Source: an uncultured Victivallales bacterium
Lineage (GTDB): Bacteria; Verrucomicrobiota; Lentisphaeria; Victivallales; UBA1829
Length of the DNA: 64,000 bases
NCBI GenBank assembly: GCA_944390795.1
Contig: CALXRI010000012.1
Span: 1 to 64,000 of the forward strand
Direction of reading: 5' to 3'
Each line of letters starts with the position of its first letter. Position 1 is the first letter of the stretch. Under the pieces are notes generated by a model, which ran no database searches, was not told the DNA's origin, and worked only from the letters and a program-made list of their open reading frames with translations. Below are positions 1 through 8,228 of this stretch, in pieces. The position numbers and the translations under genes are program-made.

Positions 1-9
1 TATGAAGCT

Positions 10-38
10 TTGCTACACCTTGCCGCAACGGTTATAAT
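10..38 (+). promoter_or_regulatory. Predicted sigma70 promoter for the first AraC gene
   Basis: TTGCTA at 10-15 and TATAAT at 33-38 are separated by 17 bases, a near-consensus housekeeping promoter. It points at the AraC gene starting at 199, leaving a leader of about 155 bases that contains a possible short upstream ORF (98-211). Confidence 0.6.
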
Positions 39-198
39 TTATCGAAAACTTGCTGTTATTTAGGGATAGGTTCTAAGAAAAAAGAGAAAAATCCGGGATG
101 GGTTGCATTCTTTGCGAATCAGGCTATATTATTCTTCAAACCGGCATGAGAAAGAATCCGGATCTCATTTTTCTTATGCACAAATATGGGAGAGGCCG

Positions 199-1038
199 AT
201 GTTTACCCTGAAAGTGCGCCGCAATGAGGAACTGGCATCCGCCGTGTCGGCGCTCCGGCTGCGGATCCTTGAATTCAGCCGCGCGGCCTTTTCCTGGCAT
301 GGCAGAAATTACCACAACTTCAACCGGTATTTTCTGGTGGAATCGGGCACAGGCTCAATCTTCAACCACACTGCGCGGCAGACCTGCCGGATGCGCCCCG
401 GAACAGCCTTTTTTCTTCCGCCCAATCTGGACCTGGAGTTCGATTTTCACGCGTCGCTCCGTTTCTGCTGCGTGCATTTCCGTCTGGAGGCGCTGCCGGG
501 CATGGATATTTTTGCGGGAGAAACAATCTGCAGAGAATTTCAAGTTTCTCCGGAGGTCCTGCGGGAAGCCGCATTCCTTGTCGCAGCGCCCCCGGGCTGG
601 AATACGGCCCTGCGCTTTGAATCATTCCTGCGGGGGCGTCTGGCGGAGCTGGAACCTTGCATTCGGCTGGACTGGAACCAGTGGCACCGCCTGCGCCTGA
701 ATTACGCGCCGCTTCTGAATTTTATCCAGAATCACGCCGCGGCGAAAACCAGCGCGGAGGAGCTTGCCGCGGCAGGGGGTTCCTCCTATGACCGCATCAG
801 CCGCAAATTCCGGAAGGACTTCGGCATGCCGCTCAAACAGTTTCTCGCACAGGAACTCTGCCGCCGCGCGGAGGGAATGCTCTCTGAAAACAGACTCTCC
901 GTCAAGGAAATCTCCGAAAGTCTGGGATTTGAAAACCAGTTTTATTTTTCCCGTTTCTTCCGGAAGCACATGCTCACCACGCCGTCGGAGTACCGGAAAC
1001 GCTGCATGCTGTGGACAACACGCAGCGCTCCGGAATGA
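199..1038 (+). CDS. AraC-family transcriptional regulator
   Basis: A 279-residue regulator of the AraC/XylS family. The C-terminal third holds the two helix-turn-helix motifs: the first around SYDRISRKFRKDFG, the second around VKEISESLGFENQFYFSRFF, followed by the typical PSEYRK end. The N-terminal half is a cupin-like ligand-sensing region with no close match I can name. I chose the ATG at 199, which follows GGGAGAGG at a suitable distance; a TTG at 103 would add 32 poorly conserved residues. The gene converges on the xylulokinase gene with only about 35 bases between stops, so it may or may not control that operon; a second AraC gene sits divergently from the operon itself. The ligand is unknown. 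Confidence 0.9.
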   Translation: MFTLKVRRNEELASAVSALRLRILEFSRAAFSWHGRNYHNFNRYFLVESGTGSIFNHTARQTCRMRPGTAFFLPPNLDLEFDFHASLRFCCVHFRLEALPGMDIFAGETICREFQVSPEVLREAAFLVAAPPGWNTALRFESFLRGRLAELEPCIRLDWNQWHRLRLNYAPLLNFIQNHAAAKTSAEELAAAGGSSYDRISRKFRKDFGMPLKQFLAQELCRRAEGMLSENRLSVKEISESLGFENQFYFSRFFRKHMLTTPSEYRKRCMLWTTRSAPE

Positions 1039-1072
1039 TCCGGTCCGTCCCCTTCCCCCCTTCCCCGCGGAT

Positions 1073-2602
1073 TTATTTTTCAGGGGAAGCCCGGAGAAAC
1101 TCCCGGAAATGTTCCAGCATGGAATCGTAAAGTCTCCTGTTGTCCGGATTCGGCTTCACGGTTTCCTCCGCACGGCAGAAAGAGTTCCAGAGGTCCCCAA
1201 AGGGGATTCCCTCCACCGCGCCGGCCGCCCGGAGCGCCGCACCGAGCCCGGCGGAATTCGTGACGGAAATCGTCTCGATGTCCGCCTGAAACACATCGGC
1301 AAGAATCCGCCGGAACCCTTCCGATTTCGACCCCCCTCCGGTCAGGCGGATTCTGCGGAAATTCCCGCCCAGCCACGCGGAATGCAGCCGGAGCGAAAGC
1401 GCCTGCGATTCCAGAAGCGCGCGGATCTCCTCTCCCGGAGCCGCCGTGGCGTAGTTTCTCCGGACGCCGGGCGTCAGCAGAAGCGGCGTGCTTTCCGGTT
1501 CAAAGAAGGGCAGGATCAGCCGTCCGCCGTTTCCGGGAACGGTTTCCCGGCATGCTCCGCGGTCGAAAAAGTCCCATGAAACCCCTTGCTCCTCCCTGAT
1601 CCTTTCGCGCGCCAGCGAACCGTTCGTGAAACAGATCAGGCTCATGAAGCCGCCGGCCGGATTGCCGAAGACATGGCCGTATCCGGCGGGATCGGTTCTG
1701 AAATCCGTCATCGGAGCGAAAAACGTATCGCTGGTGCCGAGGCTGATTCCGGCGCATTCGCTCCCCGCCGCGCCGATCCCGACCAGACTGTTCGGATTGT
1801 CGCCGGACCAGGTGATGACCGGAATGCCCGGCGTGAATCCGAATTTCGCAAAACAGGGGTCCAGAACGCCGGCCTTCGTCGCGGACGGGACAACATCCGG
1901 CAGTTTTCCGGAAAGTCCCGGCGCGGTGAACGATGCAATTTCAGAATCCCAGTGAAGCGTTTTCAGATTCAGAAGATTCATGCCCGCGCCGTCGCCGAAA
2001 TCAATCGGCGCGTCCTTTCCGCAGAGTACGGAACAGAGAAAGGAACTGACCAGATGGATCCGTTTCGTCCGCGCATACTCCTCCGGATGCTCCTTGGCGA
2101 ATTTCCGGATCTGGGGCCCGGAAAAACGCTCGACGGCGGGACTCCCCGTGTCGCGCTGGATCCGGCTCCCGAAGCGGGCCGCCAGCTCCCGGCATTCCTC
2201 CGCGGTCGAGCGGTCCATCCAGATCGGCGACCTGCGCCGGGCCAGTTTCGGACGGAGCTGTTCGGAAAGGGTCTTCCCATCGTGCGCAAGTCTCACATCC
2301 TCCGACAGATATACCGTTCCATGCTGCTGTCCCGATCCGGAAATGCCCCGGATTTCCGCAAGCGGCGCCCCGGTATCCGCCAGACGGCGGAACGCGAGCT
2401 CCAGCGCATCAAGCCACATCAGAGGATCGGCCTGTTTCACAAGCGGATCCGGATGCGGAAGGAAACCGTTCGGAGAAGCGTAATCCGGCAGATCATGCCC
2501 GTAATTCACGCCGCTTTCCGCCGCGATCGTGCCGGATACCGTGTCGATCACGATGCATTTGACACTCTGCGTGCTGACGTCGATTCCGAGAAAGAGGCTC
2601 AT
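1073..2602 (-). CDS. xylB: Xylulokinase (FGGY family, eukaryote-like XYLB type)
   Basis: A 509-residue cytoplasmic FGGY carbohydrate kinase, predicted to phosphorylate D-xylulose to xylulose 5-phosphate with ATP. The N-terminal phosphate-binding motif LGIDVSTQSVK lies at residues 5-15, GSGQQHG at 89-95, and the probable catalytic aspartate is D268 in WSGDNPNS, with LGTSDTFF at 289-295. The stretch IWMDRSTAEECREL and the following VERFSGPQI and PIDFGDGAGMNLL segments resemble animal XYLB more than E. coli XylB. The ATG at 2602 follows GAGG in the end of the upstream gene, and only 8 bases separate the two genes, so it is the second gene of an operon with the xylose-isomerase-like gene. That pairing supports a role in xylose use, although other ketoses cannot be excluded. 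Confidence 0.88.
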   Translation of the reverse strand: MSLFLGIDVSTQSVKCIVIDTVSGTIAAESGVNYGHDLPDYASPNGFLPHPDPLVKQADPLMWLDALELAFRRLADTGAPLAEIRGISGSGQQHGTVYLSEDVRLAHDGKTLSEQLRPKLARRRSPIWMDRSTAEECRELAARFGSRIQRDTGSPAVERFSGPQIRKFAKEHPEEYARTKRIHLVSSFLCSVLCGKDAPIDFGDGAGMNLLNLKTLHWDSEIASFTAPGLSGKLPDVVPSATKAGVLDPCFAKFGFTPGIPVITWSGDNPNSLVGIGAAGSECAGISLGTSDTFFAPMTDFRTDPAGYGHVFGNPAGGFMSLICFTNGSLARERIREEQGVSWDFFDRGACRETVPGNGGRLILPFFEPESTPLLLTPGVRRNYATAAPGEEIRALLESQALSLRLHSAWLGGNFRRIRLTGGGSKSEGFRRILADVFQADIETISVTNSAGLGAALRAAGAVEGIPFGDLWNSFCRAEETVKPNPDNRRLYDSMLEHFREFLRASPEK

Positions 2603-2610
2603 TGTGCGCC

Positions 2611-3711
2611 TCACAGTGCGCACATCTGCCGGATGGAGGCCAGATCGGCGGCGGTTTGGCCGATACCCGGGTCCGGCGTCTGAATCCGGTCCGCAAGCGC
2701 AAGCGCGATGGAAAGCGCCTCCGAACAGTTGCGGATGAACTGGAAGCGGCATTCCTCCGGATGCTCCGTGTCGGCTTCGGCACGGAGCATGTGGCAGTCA
2801 TATTCGACCGTGCCCTTCCAGCCGATGTCCTTCAGCGCCTTGAACATGAAGACGGTCTCCTTGAGTCCTTCCGGACCGATGAGCGGCGGGAAGTCATTGT
2901 CGAACTGCGCCTTGATCTGCGAACCGAAATGGAGGAACTTGAGTTTGTTCATGCTGCAGAGATAGCCGACAGTCATGACCGCGTTCAGAAGGCACATGCT
3001 CTCATGCTGGAGAAGTTCCGGATTCACGCCCCAGAAGTCCTTCTCCCGGAGCATGCCGAGGATGAATCCCGCCGCATGGCCGCTGGTCGGCAGGAACATC
3101 TGTCCGCGCGGTTCGTTGGGTTTCGGTTCGACTGTCGCACCGACATAGTTTTTCATGCCGTGTTCGTGCATGTAATCCGTCACGTGGTTGAGTCCGTCCG
3201 CCAGCCACTGATAGACATGCTTCCAGTCCGTGCGGACGGGGACTTCAAAACCGTCGCGCGCCACCCAGTAAACGTAGTATTCCGCTCCGAAAAACTGCCC
3301 GATGCGCAGCGTGCGCTCCACCTTGAGACGCGCCAGTCGACGGATTTCCGGATCGGGATTGCACAGCCCGCCGTTCCGGAAAAGTCTGTTCCCGTGCAGC
3401 GAGCAGATCGAGGAGTTCACCGCCAGTCCCGCGCCGTCGAGAATCTCCTTGATTTCATGCAGACGCCGCCATGCGAAGGAGGAGGGATCCAGATCGTCTT
3501 CGGGCTCTTCGGGATTCCACGGCACAAGATCGTCGTCATGATAACTGGTCGCCTCGATCAGACCCTCCCGCGCGGCATCCGCAATGAGCCGGGCCGTATC
3601 CAGCGAATCGGGGTTTTCCAGAACGGCGCCGCCGAAGGGATCGCTCAGAGGATTGGCGACACACCAGAAAGGCATGGACCGCCGGGAGACAACTGCATGT
3701 TGGAATTTCAT
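2611..3711 (-). CDS. xylA: Xylose isomerase-like TIM-barrel enzyme
   Basis: A 366-residue protein of the short class I xylose isomerase type (actinomycete-like), expected to convert D-xylose to D-xylulose. The catalytic histidine is H58 in SYHDDDLVPW, and the metal and substrate residues E195 and K197 lie in VEPKPNEPRG. Further ligands are E232 and H236 in NPELLQHE, D271 and D273 in FDNDFP, and D305. The position that is aspartate D245 in Streptomyces enzymes appears to be H261, so one metal site is altered. The gene is first in an operon with xylulokinase (8-base gap) and is divergent from an AraC gene at 3827. An AAGGAG site precedes the ATG. The identity rests on family motifs plus context; a related epimerase or isomerase activity is possible because of the changed ligand. 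Confidence 0.8.
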   Translation of the reverse strand: MKFQHAVVSRRSMPFWCVANPLSDPFGGAVLENPDSLDTARLIADAAREGLIEATSYHDDDLVPWNPEEPEDDLDPSSFAWRRLHEIKEILDGAGLAVNSSICSLHGNRLFRNGGLCNPDPEIRRLARLKVERTLRIGQFFGAEYYVYWVARDGFEVPVRTDWKHVYQWLADGLNHVTDYMHEHGMKNYVGATVEPKPNEPRGQMFLPTSGHAAGFILGMLREKDFWGVNPELLQHESMCLLNAVMTVGYLCSMNKLKFLHFGSQIKAQFDNDFPPLIGPEGLKETVFMFKALKDIGWKGTVEYDCHMLRAEADTEHPEECRFQFIRNCSEALSIALALADRIQTPDPGIGQTAADLASIRQMCAL

Positions 3712-3726
3712 TTTTCCCGCTCCTTG

Positions 3727-3751
3727 TTTGGGTTTGGGTTTGCGTTCGGTT
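3727..3751 (-). repeat. Short GTTTGG-type tandem repeat in the xylA leader
   Basis: On the plus strand GTTTGG is repeated with slight variation just upstream of xylA, so the mRNA leader carries AACCCA-type repeats immediately before the AAGGAG ribosome-binding site. The repeat could vary in length by slippage. No function is known. Confidence 0.45.
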
Positions 3752-3788
3752 TTTTCCGTTTAATATAGCATATTCCATTTCGGAAACC

Positions 3789-3817
3789 TTGATAAAATCA
3801 CCGGAAAAAGGTAAATT
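3789..3817 (+). promoter_or_regulatory. Predicted promoter for the xyl-divergent AraC gene
   Basis: TTGATA at 3789-3794 and TAAATT at 3812-3817 have a 17-base spacer. The expected start of transcription is about 3824, only a few bases before the ATG at 3827, so the transcript would be leaderless or nearly so. The divergent xylA promoter has a TATATT box but no clear -35, as expected for an activator-dependent promoter. Confidence 0.5.
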
Positions 3818-3826
3818 GTCACCATT

Positions 3827-4723
3827 ATGAGAAAAAAGATCGTTCAAATTCCGGGAAAATTCTATTTCCTGCGGGAGACCCTGCCTGTTGCCCTGAAAAG
3901 GGTGCACGGGAAAATCGTAACGCATCCGCATGATTACACCGGGGTCCCGCACTGGCACGACTTCTCGGAACTGGTCATTGTCACCGGCGGAAGCGGACTC
4001 CAGAACATCAACGGAACGGTCTATCCGGTCTCCCGCGGAGACGTGTTCGTCATCACGGGGAAAACGACCCATTTCTTCGAGAATTACCGGAATCTGGAGA
4101 TCACCAACATCATGTATTCCGAACGGATCTTCCGCGATCTCCGGGAATATCTGAAACGGATTCCCGGTTATCATGTCGTTTTCCGCTTCGAGCCGGAGCT
4201 GCGCGGCAGACGCGCATTTCACAATACGCTGCATCTTTCTCCGCAGGCGCTGGCGCATGTGACACGGACAGCGGGAAAAATGAATCTCGAACTGGAGAGA
4301 GGGGAACCCGGCTGCGAAGCGGCCGTCCTCGCGCTGCTCTTCGAACTGATCGTCTTCCTGTCGCGTTCCCTGGACGATCCGGGCAGCAGCCGCCACTCCG
4401 TCACGCGCCTTGCGGGACTTTTCAGCACGCTGGAAGCATCCTTTCAGGAGGACTGGCCCCTGGAACGGATGGCAGGAATCGCAGGCATGTCGGTCAACAC
4501 GCTTCTGCGAACCTTTCAGGCGGTCGCAAAGCAGACGCCGCTGCAATATCTCACCGCTCTGCGCATGAATGCCGCCTGCACGATGCTGGAAACAAGCGAC
4601 CGCTCCGTTTCCGAAATCGCCTTCCTCTGCGGATTCCATGATTCCAACTATTTCACGAAACGTTTTCACGCGCAGTTCCATCAATCGCCCGGGAAATGGC
4701 GCAGGGAATGCGCACGGCGGTGA
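3827..4723 (+). CDS. AraC-family regulator, probable xyl operon regulator
   Basis: A 298-residue AraC/XylS regulator with an N-terminal cupin sensor domain like that of RhaS/RhaR: HWHDFSELVIV near residue 43 followed by a glycine-rich turn and SRGDVFVITG. The C-terminal DNA-binding domain carries LERMAGIAGMSVNTLLRTF and VSEIAFLCGFHDSNYFTKRF. It is transcribed divergently from the xylose isomerase-xylulokinase operon across 115 bases, which makes it the best candidate regulator of that operon. The predicted promoter lies so close to the ATG that translation may be leaderless; the only purine-rich stretch, AAAAAGG, is about 15 bases upstream and so too distant to be a normal ribosome-binding site. 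Confidence 0.9.
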   Translation: MRKKIVQIPGKFYFLRETLPVALKRVHGKIVTHPHDYTGVPHWHDFSELVIVTGGSGLQNINGTVYPVSRGDVFVITGKTTHFFENYRNLEITNIMYSERIFRDLREYLKRIPGYHVVFRFEPELRGRRAFHNTLHLSPQALAHVTRTAGKMNLELERGEPGCEAAVLALLFELIVFLSRSLDDPGSSRHSVTRLAGLFSTLEASFQEDWPLERMAGIAGMSVNTLLRTFQAVAKQTPLQYLTALRMNAACTMLETSDRSVSEIAFLCGFHDSNYFTKRFHAQFHQSPGKWRRECARR

Positions 4724-4786
4724 CACAAAGCCGCTCCCGCGGAGTCTGCCGGGAGAAACGACAGGGGGAAAGCCGCTTTTTCCGGC

Positions 4787-4815
4787 TTGCATTATTTCCC
4801 GGCAGGCAATATACT
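4787..4815 (+). promoter_or_regulatory. Predicted promoter for the CDCPACAA protein gene
   Basis: TTGCAT at 4787-4792 and TATACT at 4810-4815 with a 17-base spacer, about 90 bases before the ATG at 4906. Confidence 0.55.
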
Positions 4816-4905
4816 ATGCGAAGGCAGAAAAACTCCGGACGGCCGTGAAGAAAACAGATGCGGCGGCTTCCGGCAGGCATAACCATCCAAGAGAAAGGAA
4901 GGGAC

Positions 4906-5253
4906 ATGAAGAAAGAGGAAATTGCGCAGACGGTACAAACAATGATTCAGGCATCCTCCTGCTGCGAAGAGCTCAAGAACGCCGGACGGAAATGGCTTGA
5001 CGCCATCGGCACCGCCGGGGAACATGCGGCAGCCGAAGCGCTTCTGCAGGAAATCCGGGAGGATGTCGTCACCATCGATCATGTGATCGAATTCTTTGAA
5101 TCTCCGCAGGGGAAACGGATCTTCGGAGAGGAACGGGCAAAAGCCATCGCGTCCCATGCGCATGACGTGAAAGCAGCCGGCGGGAAGTGGTGCGACTGCC
5201 CGGCCTGTGCCGCCGGACTGACGGTTCTGGAGAATGCCGCGGCGATTCTCTGA
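4906..5253 (+). CDS. Small conserved protein with C-terminal CDCPACAA motif
   Basis: A 115-residue soluble protein. It has a paired cysteine near the N-terminus (SSCCEEL), a helical middle, and a conserved ending GGKWCDCPACAAGL. Similar small proteins occur in gut Clostridia, where I recall database names such as molecular chaperone Hsp90; nothing in this sequence resembles an Hsp90 domain, so that name looks like an annotation carry-over. The cysteine pattern suggests metal binding or a redox role, but no function is established. The ATG at 4906 follows AGGAAGGG. The gene has its own predicted promoter and a strong hairpin terminator directly downstream, so it is probably monocistronic. Confidence 0.8.
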   Translation: MKKEEIAQTVQTMIQASSCCEELKNAGRKWLDAIGTAGEHAAAEALLQEIREDVVTIDHVIEFFESPQGKRIFGEERAKAIASHAHDVKAAGGKWCDCPACAAGLTVLENAAAIL

Positions 5254-5269
5254 AACATTCGTGCAGGCA

Positions 5270-5306
5270 AAAACGCATCCCCCCTGCGAAGGGCGGGATG
5301 CGTTTT
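5270..5306 (+). terminator. Intrinsic terminator after the CDCPACAA protein gene
   Basis: AAAACGCATCCC and GGGATGCGTTTT form a 12-base-pair stem with a short loop. It lies between the plus-strand gene and the convergent ThuA gene and could serve both, since each arm ends in four A/T pairs. Confidence 0.75.
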
Positions 5307-5367
5307 CCGTCCGAGGCGGAACCGGACGCCGTGCGCGTTCAGAAAATTCCGCATCCGGCGCTCCGGA

Positions 5368-6033
5368 TCAGCATGTTTTCCGGGGACTTCCGTCCGCGGC
5401 CCAGAGAATGCCGCGGACCGCGATCTCAAGAATCCGGGGAACGCGCCGGAAGTCTTCCGCATTATGCCCCAGGGAAGAATAAAAGACGCGTCCTTTTCCG
5501 TACATGCGCTTCCAGACAACCGGCATGACGGTCCCGTCAATCCACGGACAGTGCTCTCCGTTGAAGCGGGTTACGGCAAGCACCTCGTTGCCCGGATCCA
5601 CATGCATGTAATACTGCTCGCTGTGCATGTCGAAATCATCCATTCCACGGACAATCGGATCATCGCTTGTAATCCGCACCCGGTAGTCGATCGCATTTCC
5701 CGGATGCGCGACCCACTGTCCTCCGGTCATGAACTGATATTCCGTGTTATCCCGGAATGCGTCGCACATGCCGCCGTGCCAGCCGCCCAGTCCGACACCG
5801 TTCCGAACCGCGTTCAGCAGGGCCTTCCCTCCTTCCGGAATCAGTGTTCCCATGGTCCATACGGGAATGATGACATCGTATTTTTCCTCCAGTCCCTCCT
5901 GAAGCAGACACTCCTGGTTGTCGAAGATGTCCACCTCCGCGCCCTGTTTTCTCAAGCCTTCCGCCACCATGTCCGAAGTCTGCACCGGCTCATGTCCGGC
6001 CCAGCCGCCGCGGAAAATCAATGCTTTCTTCAT
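5368..6033 (-). CDS. ThuA domain-containing protein
   Basis: A 221-residue ThuA-like protein, a class I glutamine-amidotransferase-like fold found in carbohydrate metabolism loci and named after a trehalose-utilisation gene. Visible hallmarks are the start KKALIFRGGWAGHEP, the GLGGWHGGMCDAF segment, and the HSEQYYMHVDP and GRVFYSSLGH motifs near the end. The enzymatic activity of the family is not well defined. The ATG at 6033 follows AAGGAG. The upstream gene on the same strand, a Gfo/Idh/MocA oxidoreductase, ends about 88 bases earlier. This pairing is very common and suggests joint processing of a keto-sugar or sugar amide. Confidence 0.88.
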   Translation of the reverse strand: MKKALIFRGGWAGHEPVQTSDMVAEGLRKQGAEVDIFDNQECLLQEGLEEKYDVIIPVWTMGTLIPEGGKALLNAVRNGVGLGGWHGGMCDAFRDNTEYQFMTGGQWVAHPGNAIDYRVRITSDDPIVRGMDDFDMHSEQYYMHVDPGNEVLAVTRFNGEHCPWIDGTVMPVVWKRMYGKGRVFYSSLGHNAEDFRRVPRILEIAVRGILWAADGSPRKTC

Positions 6034-6121
6034 CGCAGAAACTCCTTGTCTTTCGTTGGTTTTCGTGTTTAAGCGCTCCCGCACCCGCCTCTAGACGGGC
6101 GGGAGAACGGGAAAAGTTTTT

Positions 6122-7213
6122 TCAGTCCAGTTCGCCGTTTTTGAGTCCGATCGGCAGCGGCGCGATCCGTCCGCAGGTGCTTTCGATCGCAACGGCCCGG
6201 TCCTCTTTTCCGGCCCGGATGATGGAACACATCACATCCAGCACATGATATGCGAGCGTGCCGGAACAGCGGTGCGGGCGGTTCTCCTCAATTCCCTTCG
6301 CCATGTCGGCAAGCCCGATGCTGCGCATGTTGTCATTGTAGATGAAGGGATTCTCCGCCGTCGCCCAGTTTGAGGTGAGCCCGGCCTTGAAGAAGCGGAT
6401 TTCGCCGTTGAACGTGTTCGGATCGGGGACGTGCAGAGACCCTTCCGTTCCGTAAAGTTCGATATTGGAATAGCCGCTGTGTTTCCAGACGTCGAAACTG
6501 GTAATCAGTGTGATGACCGCGCCGGAGACGAATTCCAGAACCGCCGCGATATGGGTGTCGACTTCAACGGGGAAGGTCTTTCCCGCATTGACCCGGATTC
6601 CCTTCCGGCAGTCCGTGGAACGCGTATTGACGGCAACAACCTTCTTCACCGGTCCGAGCAGATTGACCAGCGCCGTGATGTAATACGGTCCCATGTCAAA
6701 CAGCGGCCCGCCGCCTTTGAGATAGTAGAACGCGGGAGCCGGATGCCAGGATTCATGTCCGTGGCAGAGCATGAACGCGGTGCCTGCGACCACACGGCCG
6801 ATCAGCCCGTCGTCGATCAGCTTGCGGCAGGTCTGATGACCGCCGCCGAGGAAAGTGTCCGGCGCGCATCCCGTGCGCAGATTCTTTTTCTCCGCGAGTT
6901 TCAGAATCTCCTTTCCCGCCTCGGCGTCCAGCCCGAACGGTTTTTCCGAATAGATATGCTTGCCGGCCTCCAGCGCCATGCGGTCCACCTCCGTATGCGA
7001 CTGCGGCGTTGTCAGGTTCAGAACGATTTCAATTCCGGGATCCGCAAGCAGATCCGCCACGGAAAGATGACGGAGTCCGTATTTCTCCGCTTTTTCCCTG
7101 GCCGCGTCCTCTCTGATGTCCGCGCACGCCACGAACTGCAGGTTCGGGAAGACCTTTGCGTTCTTCAGATAGGCGTCGCTGATGTTTCCACAGCCGATCA
7201 GTCCGACTTTCAT
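6122..7213 (-). CDS. Gfo/Idh/MocA-family oxidoreductase
   Basis: A 363-residue NAD(P)-dependent sugar oxidoreductase. The Rossmann motif GLIGCGNISDAY is at the N-terminus, EKPFG follows at about residue 95, and the C-terminal substrate domain is the usual length. The substrate cannot be read from the sequence; inositols, gluconate-like acids and other sugar derivatives are typical. The ATG at 7213 is preceded by AAGGAG. The gene is divergent from an AraC gene whose promoter overlaps its own -10 region (ATTATA at 7272-7277 on this strand), and it is followed by the ThuA gene, so the three probably form one regulated catabolic unit. Confidence 0.9.
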   Translation of the reverse strand: MKVGLIGCGNISDAYLKNAKVFPNLQFVACADIREDAAREKAEKYGLRHLSVADLLADPGIEIVLNLTTPQSHTEVDRMALEAGKHIYSEKPFGLDAEAGKEILKLAEKKNLRTGCAPDTFLGGGHQTCRKLIDDGLIGRVVAGTAFMLCHGHESWHPAPAFYYLKGGGPLFDMGPYYITALVNLLGPVKKVVAVNTRSTDCRKGIRVNAGKTFPVEVDTHIAAVLEFVSGAVITLITSFDVWKHSGYSNIELYGTEGSLHVPDPNTFNGEIRFFKAGLTSNWATAENPFIYNDNMRSIGLADMAKGIEENRPHRCSGTLAYHVLDVMCSIIRAGKEDRAVAIESTCGRIAPLPIGLKNGELD

Positions 7214-7245
7214 CCAGATTTCTCCTTCTGTTGTGTTTCAGTAAA

Positions 7246-7274
7246 TTGACAAATCTTCCGGAAATATTTATATT
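7246..7274 (+). promoter_or_regulatory. Predicted promoter for the 7288 AraC gene, overlapping the divergent oxidoreductase promoter
   Basis: TTGACA at 7246-7251 and TATATT at 7269-7274 have a 17-base spacer. Transcription would start about 7281, only 7 bases before the ATG at 7288. On the other strand TATAAT (7272-7277) overlaps this -10, so the two genes compete for the same promoter space. Confidence 0.65.
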
Positions 7275-7287
7275 ATAATCGCTGAAA

Positions 7288-8139
7288 ATGAAAAACGGAA
7301 TGGACAAACGCTTCAACAGCATGGATAGAAAGTTCAAATATCTGAGTCCTTTTCCCCGGCAGTTCTCCCTGCTGCCTCCGATCGGAGCCGTCGGATTTCT
7401 GCCCGCGAAAAAGGAGCGCGTCCGCAGGACGTTTCAATCCTGCAACTTCTCCTTCATCCTGAAAGGCGGCGGCGACTACATCCTGCGGGGGAAATCCTAT
7501 GCGGTCGAAGCGCCCTGCATGCTGATTCAGTGGCCGGGGGAACCGATGGACTACGGACCGGAAGAGGAATGGCGCGAGGTGTATTTCATCTACCCGCCCG
7601 AAACATTCGGAATTCTGACCGCGTCCGGACTGCTCCCGCCGGAAAATCCCGTCCGCAGCATGCGCAATCTCGGGACAATCATGGAAAAAATCACCTCTCT
7701 CCTGCATGAGCTGGAATCGGAAAGCATCAACGCCGACAGAATCGACCTGCTCTGCTACGAGCTGCTGCTCGAAACCTGGATCACATACGGAGAGAATCAG
7801 CTGAATCACTCCCGGATTCCGGAGATCCGCAGCCGCCTGGAACGCAATCTCGGAGAAGAGATGGACTGCGCCGCGCTCGCCGCCGAATTCGGCATGTCGC
7901 TTTCGACGCTGCGCCGCTACTGGAGCAGGTATCACGGACAGGAATCCTTTTCCGCCTACCGGAACGCCTGCTTTCTCCGGAAAAGCTGTTCGCTTCTGGT
8001 GGAAACAGATCTGCAGGTGAAGGAAATCGCCGCAGCGCTGGAGTTCAGCGATCCGTTTTATTTTTCACGGAAATTCCGGAACCTTTCCGGCCTTTCCCCG
8101 CAGGAATACAGAAAAAGGCATCAGCTCTTCCCGTCGTAA
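7288..8139 (+). CDS. AraC-family transcriptional regulator
   Basis: A 283-residue AraC/XylS regulator with a cupin-type N-terminal domain (FILKGGGDYILRGKSY, then APCMLIQWPGEP) and a C-terminal double helix-turn-helix: MDCAALAAEFGMSLSTLRRY and VKEIAAALEFSDPFYFSRKF, ending SPQEYRKRH. It is divergent from the oxidoreductase-ThuA pair and is its likely regulator. The start is uncertain: ATG 7288 is only about 7 bases into the predicted transcript, and in-frame ATGs at 7300 and 7321 have no well-placed ribosome-binding site either. Leaderless translation from 7288 is plausible. Confidence 0.88.
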   Translation: MKNGMDKRFNSMDRKFKYLSPFPRQFSLLPPIGAVGFLPAKKERVRRTFQSCNFSFILKGGGDYILRGKSYAVEAPCMLIQWPGEPMDYGPEEEWREVYFIYPPETFGILTASGLLPPENPVRSMRNLGTIMEKITSLLHELESESINADRIDLLCYELLLETWITYGENQLNHSRIPEIRSRLERNLGEEMDCAALAAEFGMSLSTLRRYWSRYHGQESFSAYRNACFLRKSCSLLVETDLQVKEIAAALEFSDPFYFSRKFRNLSGLSPQEYRKRHQLFPS

Positions 8140-8228
8140 ACGCCGCAGAAATCTCTTCCTCCCGGAACAGACAAGCAGATTCCCAAAGCATCAGACACTC
8201 CTTCAGGACCTGAAAATCCGGACGCGCT

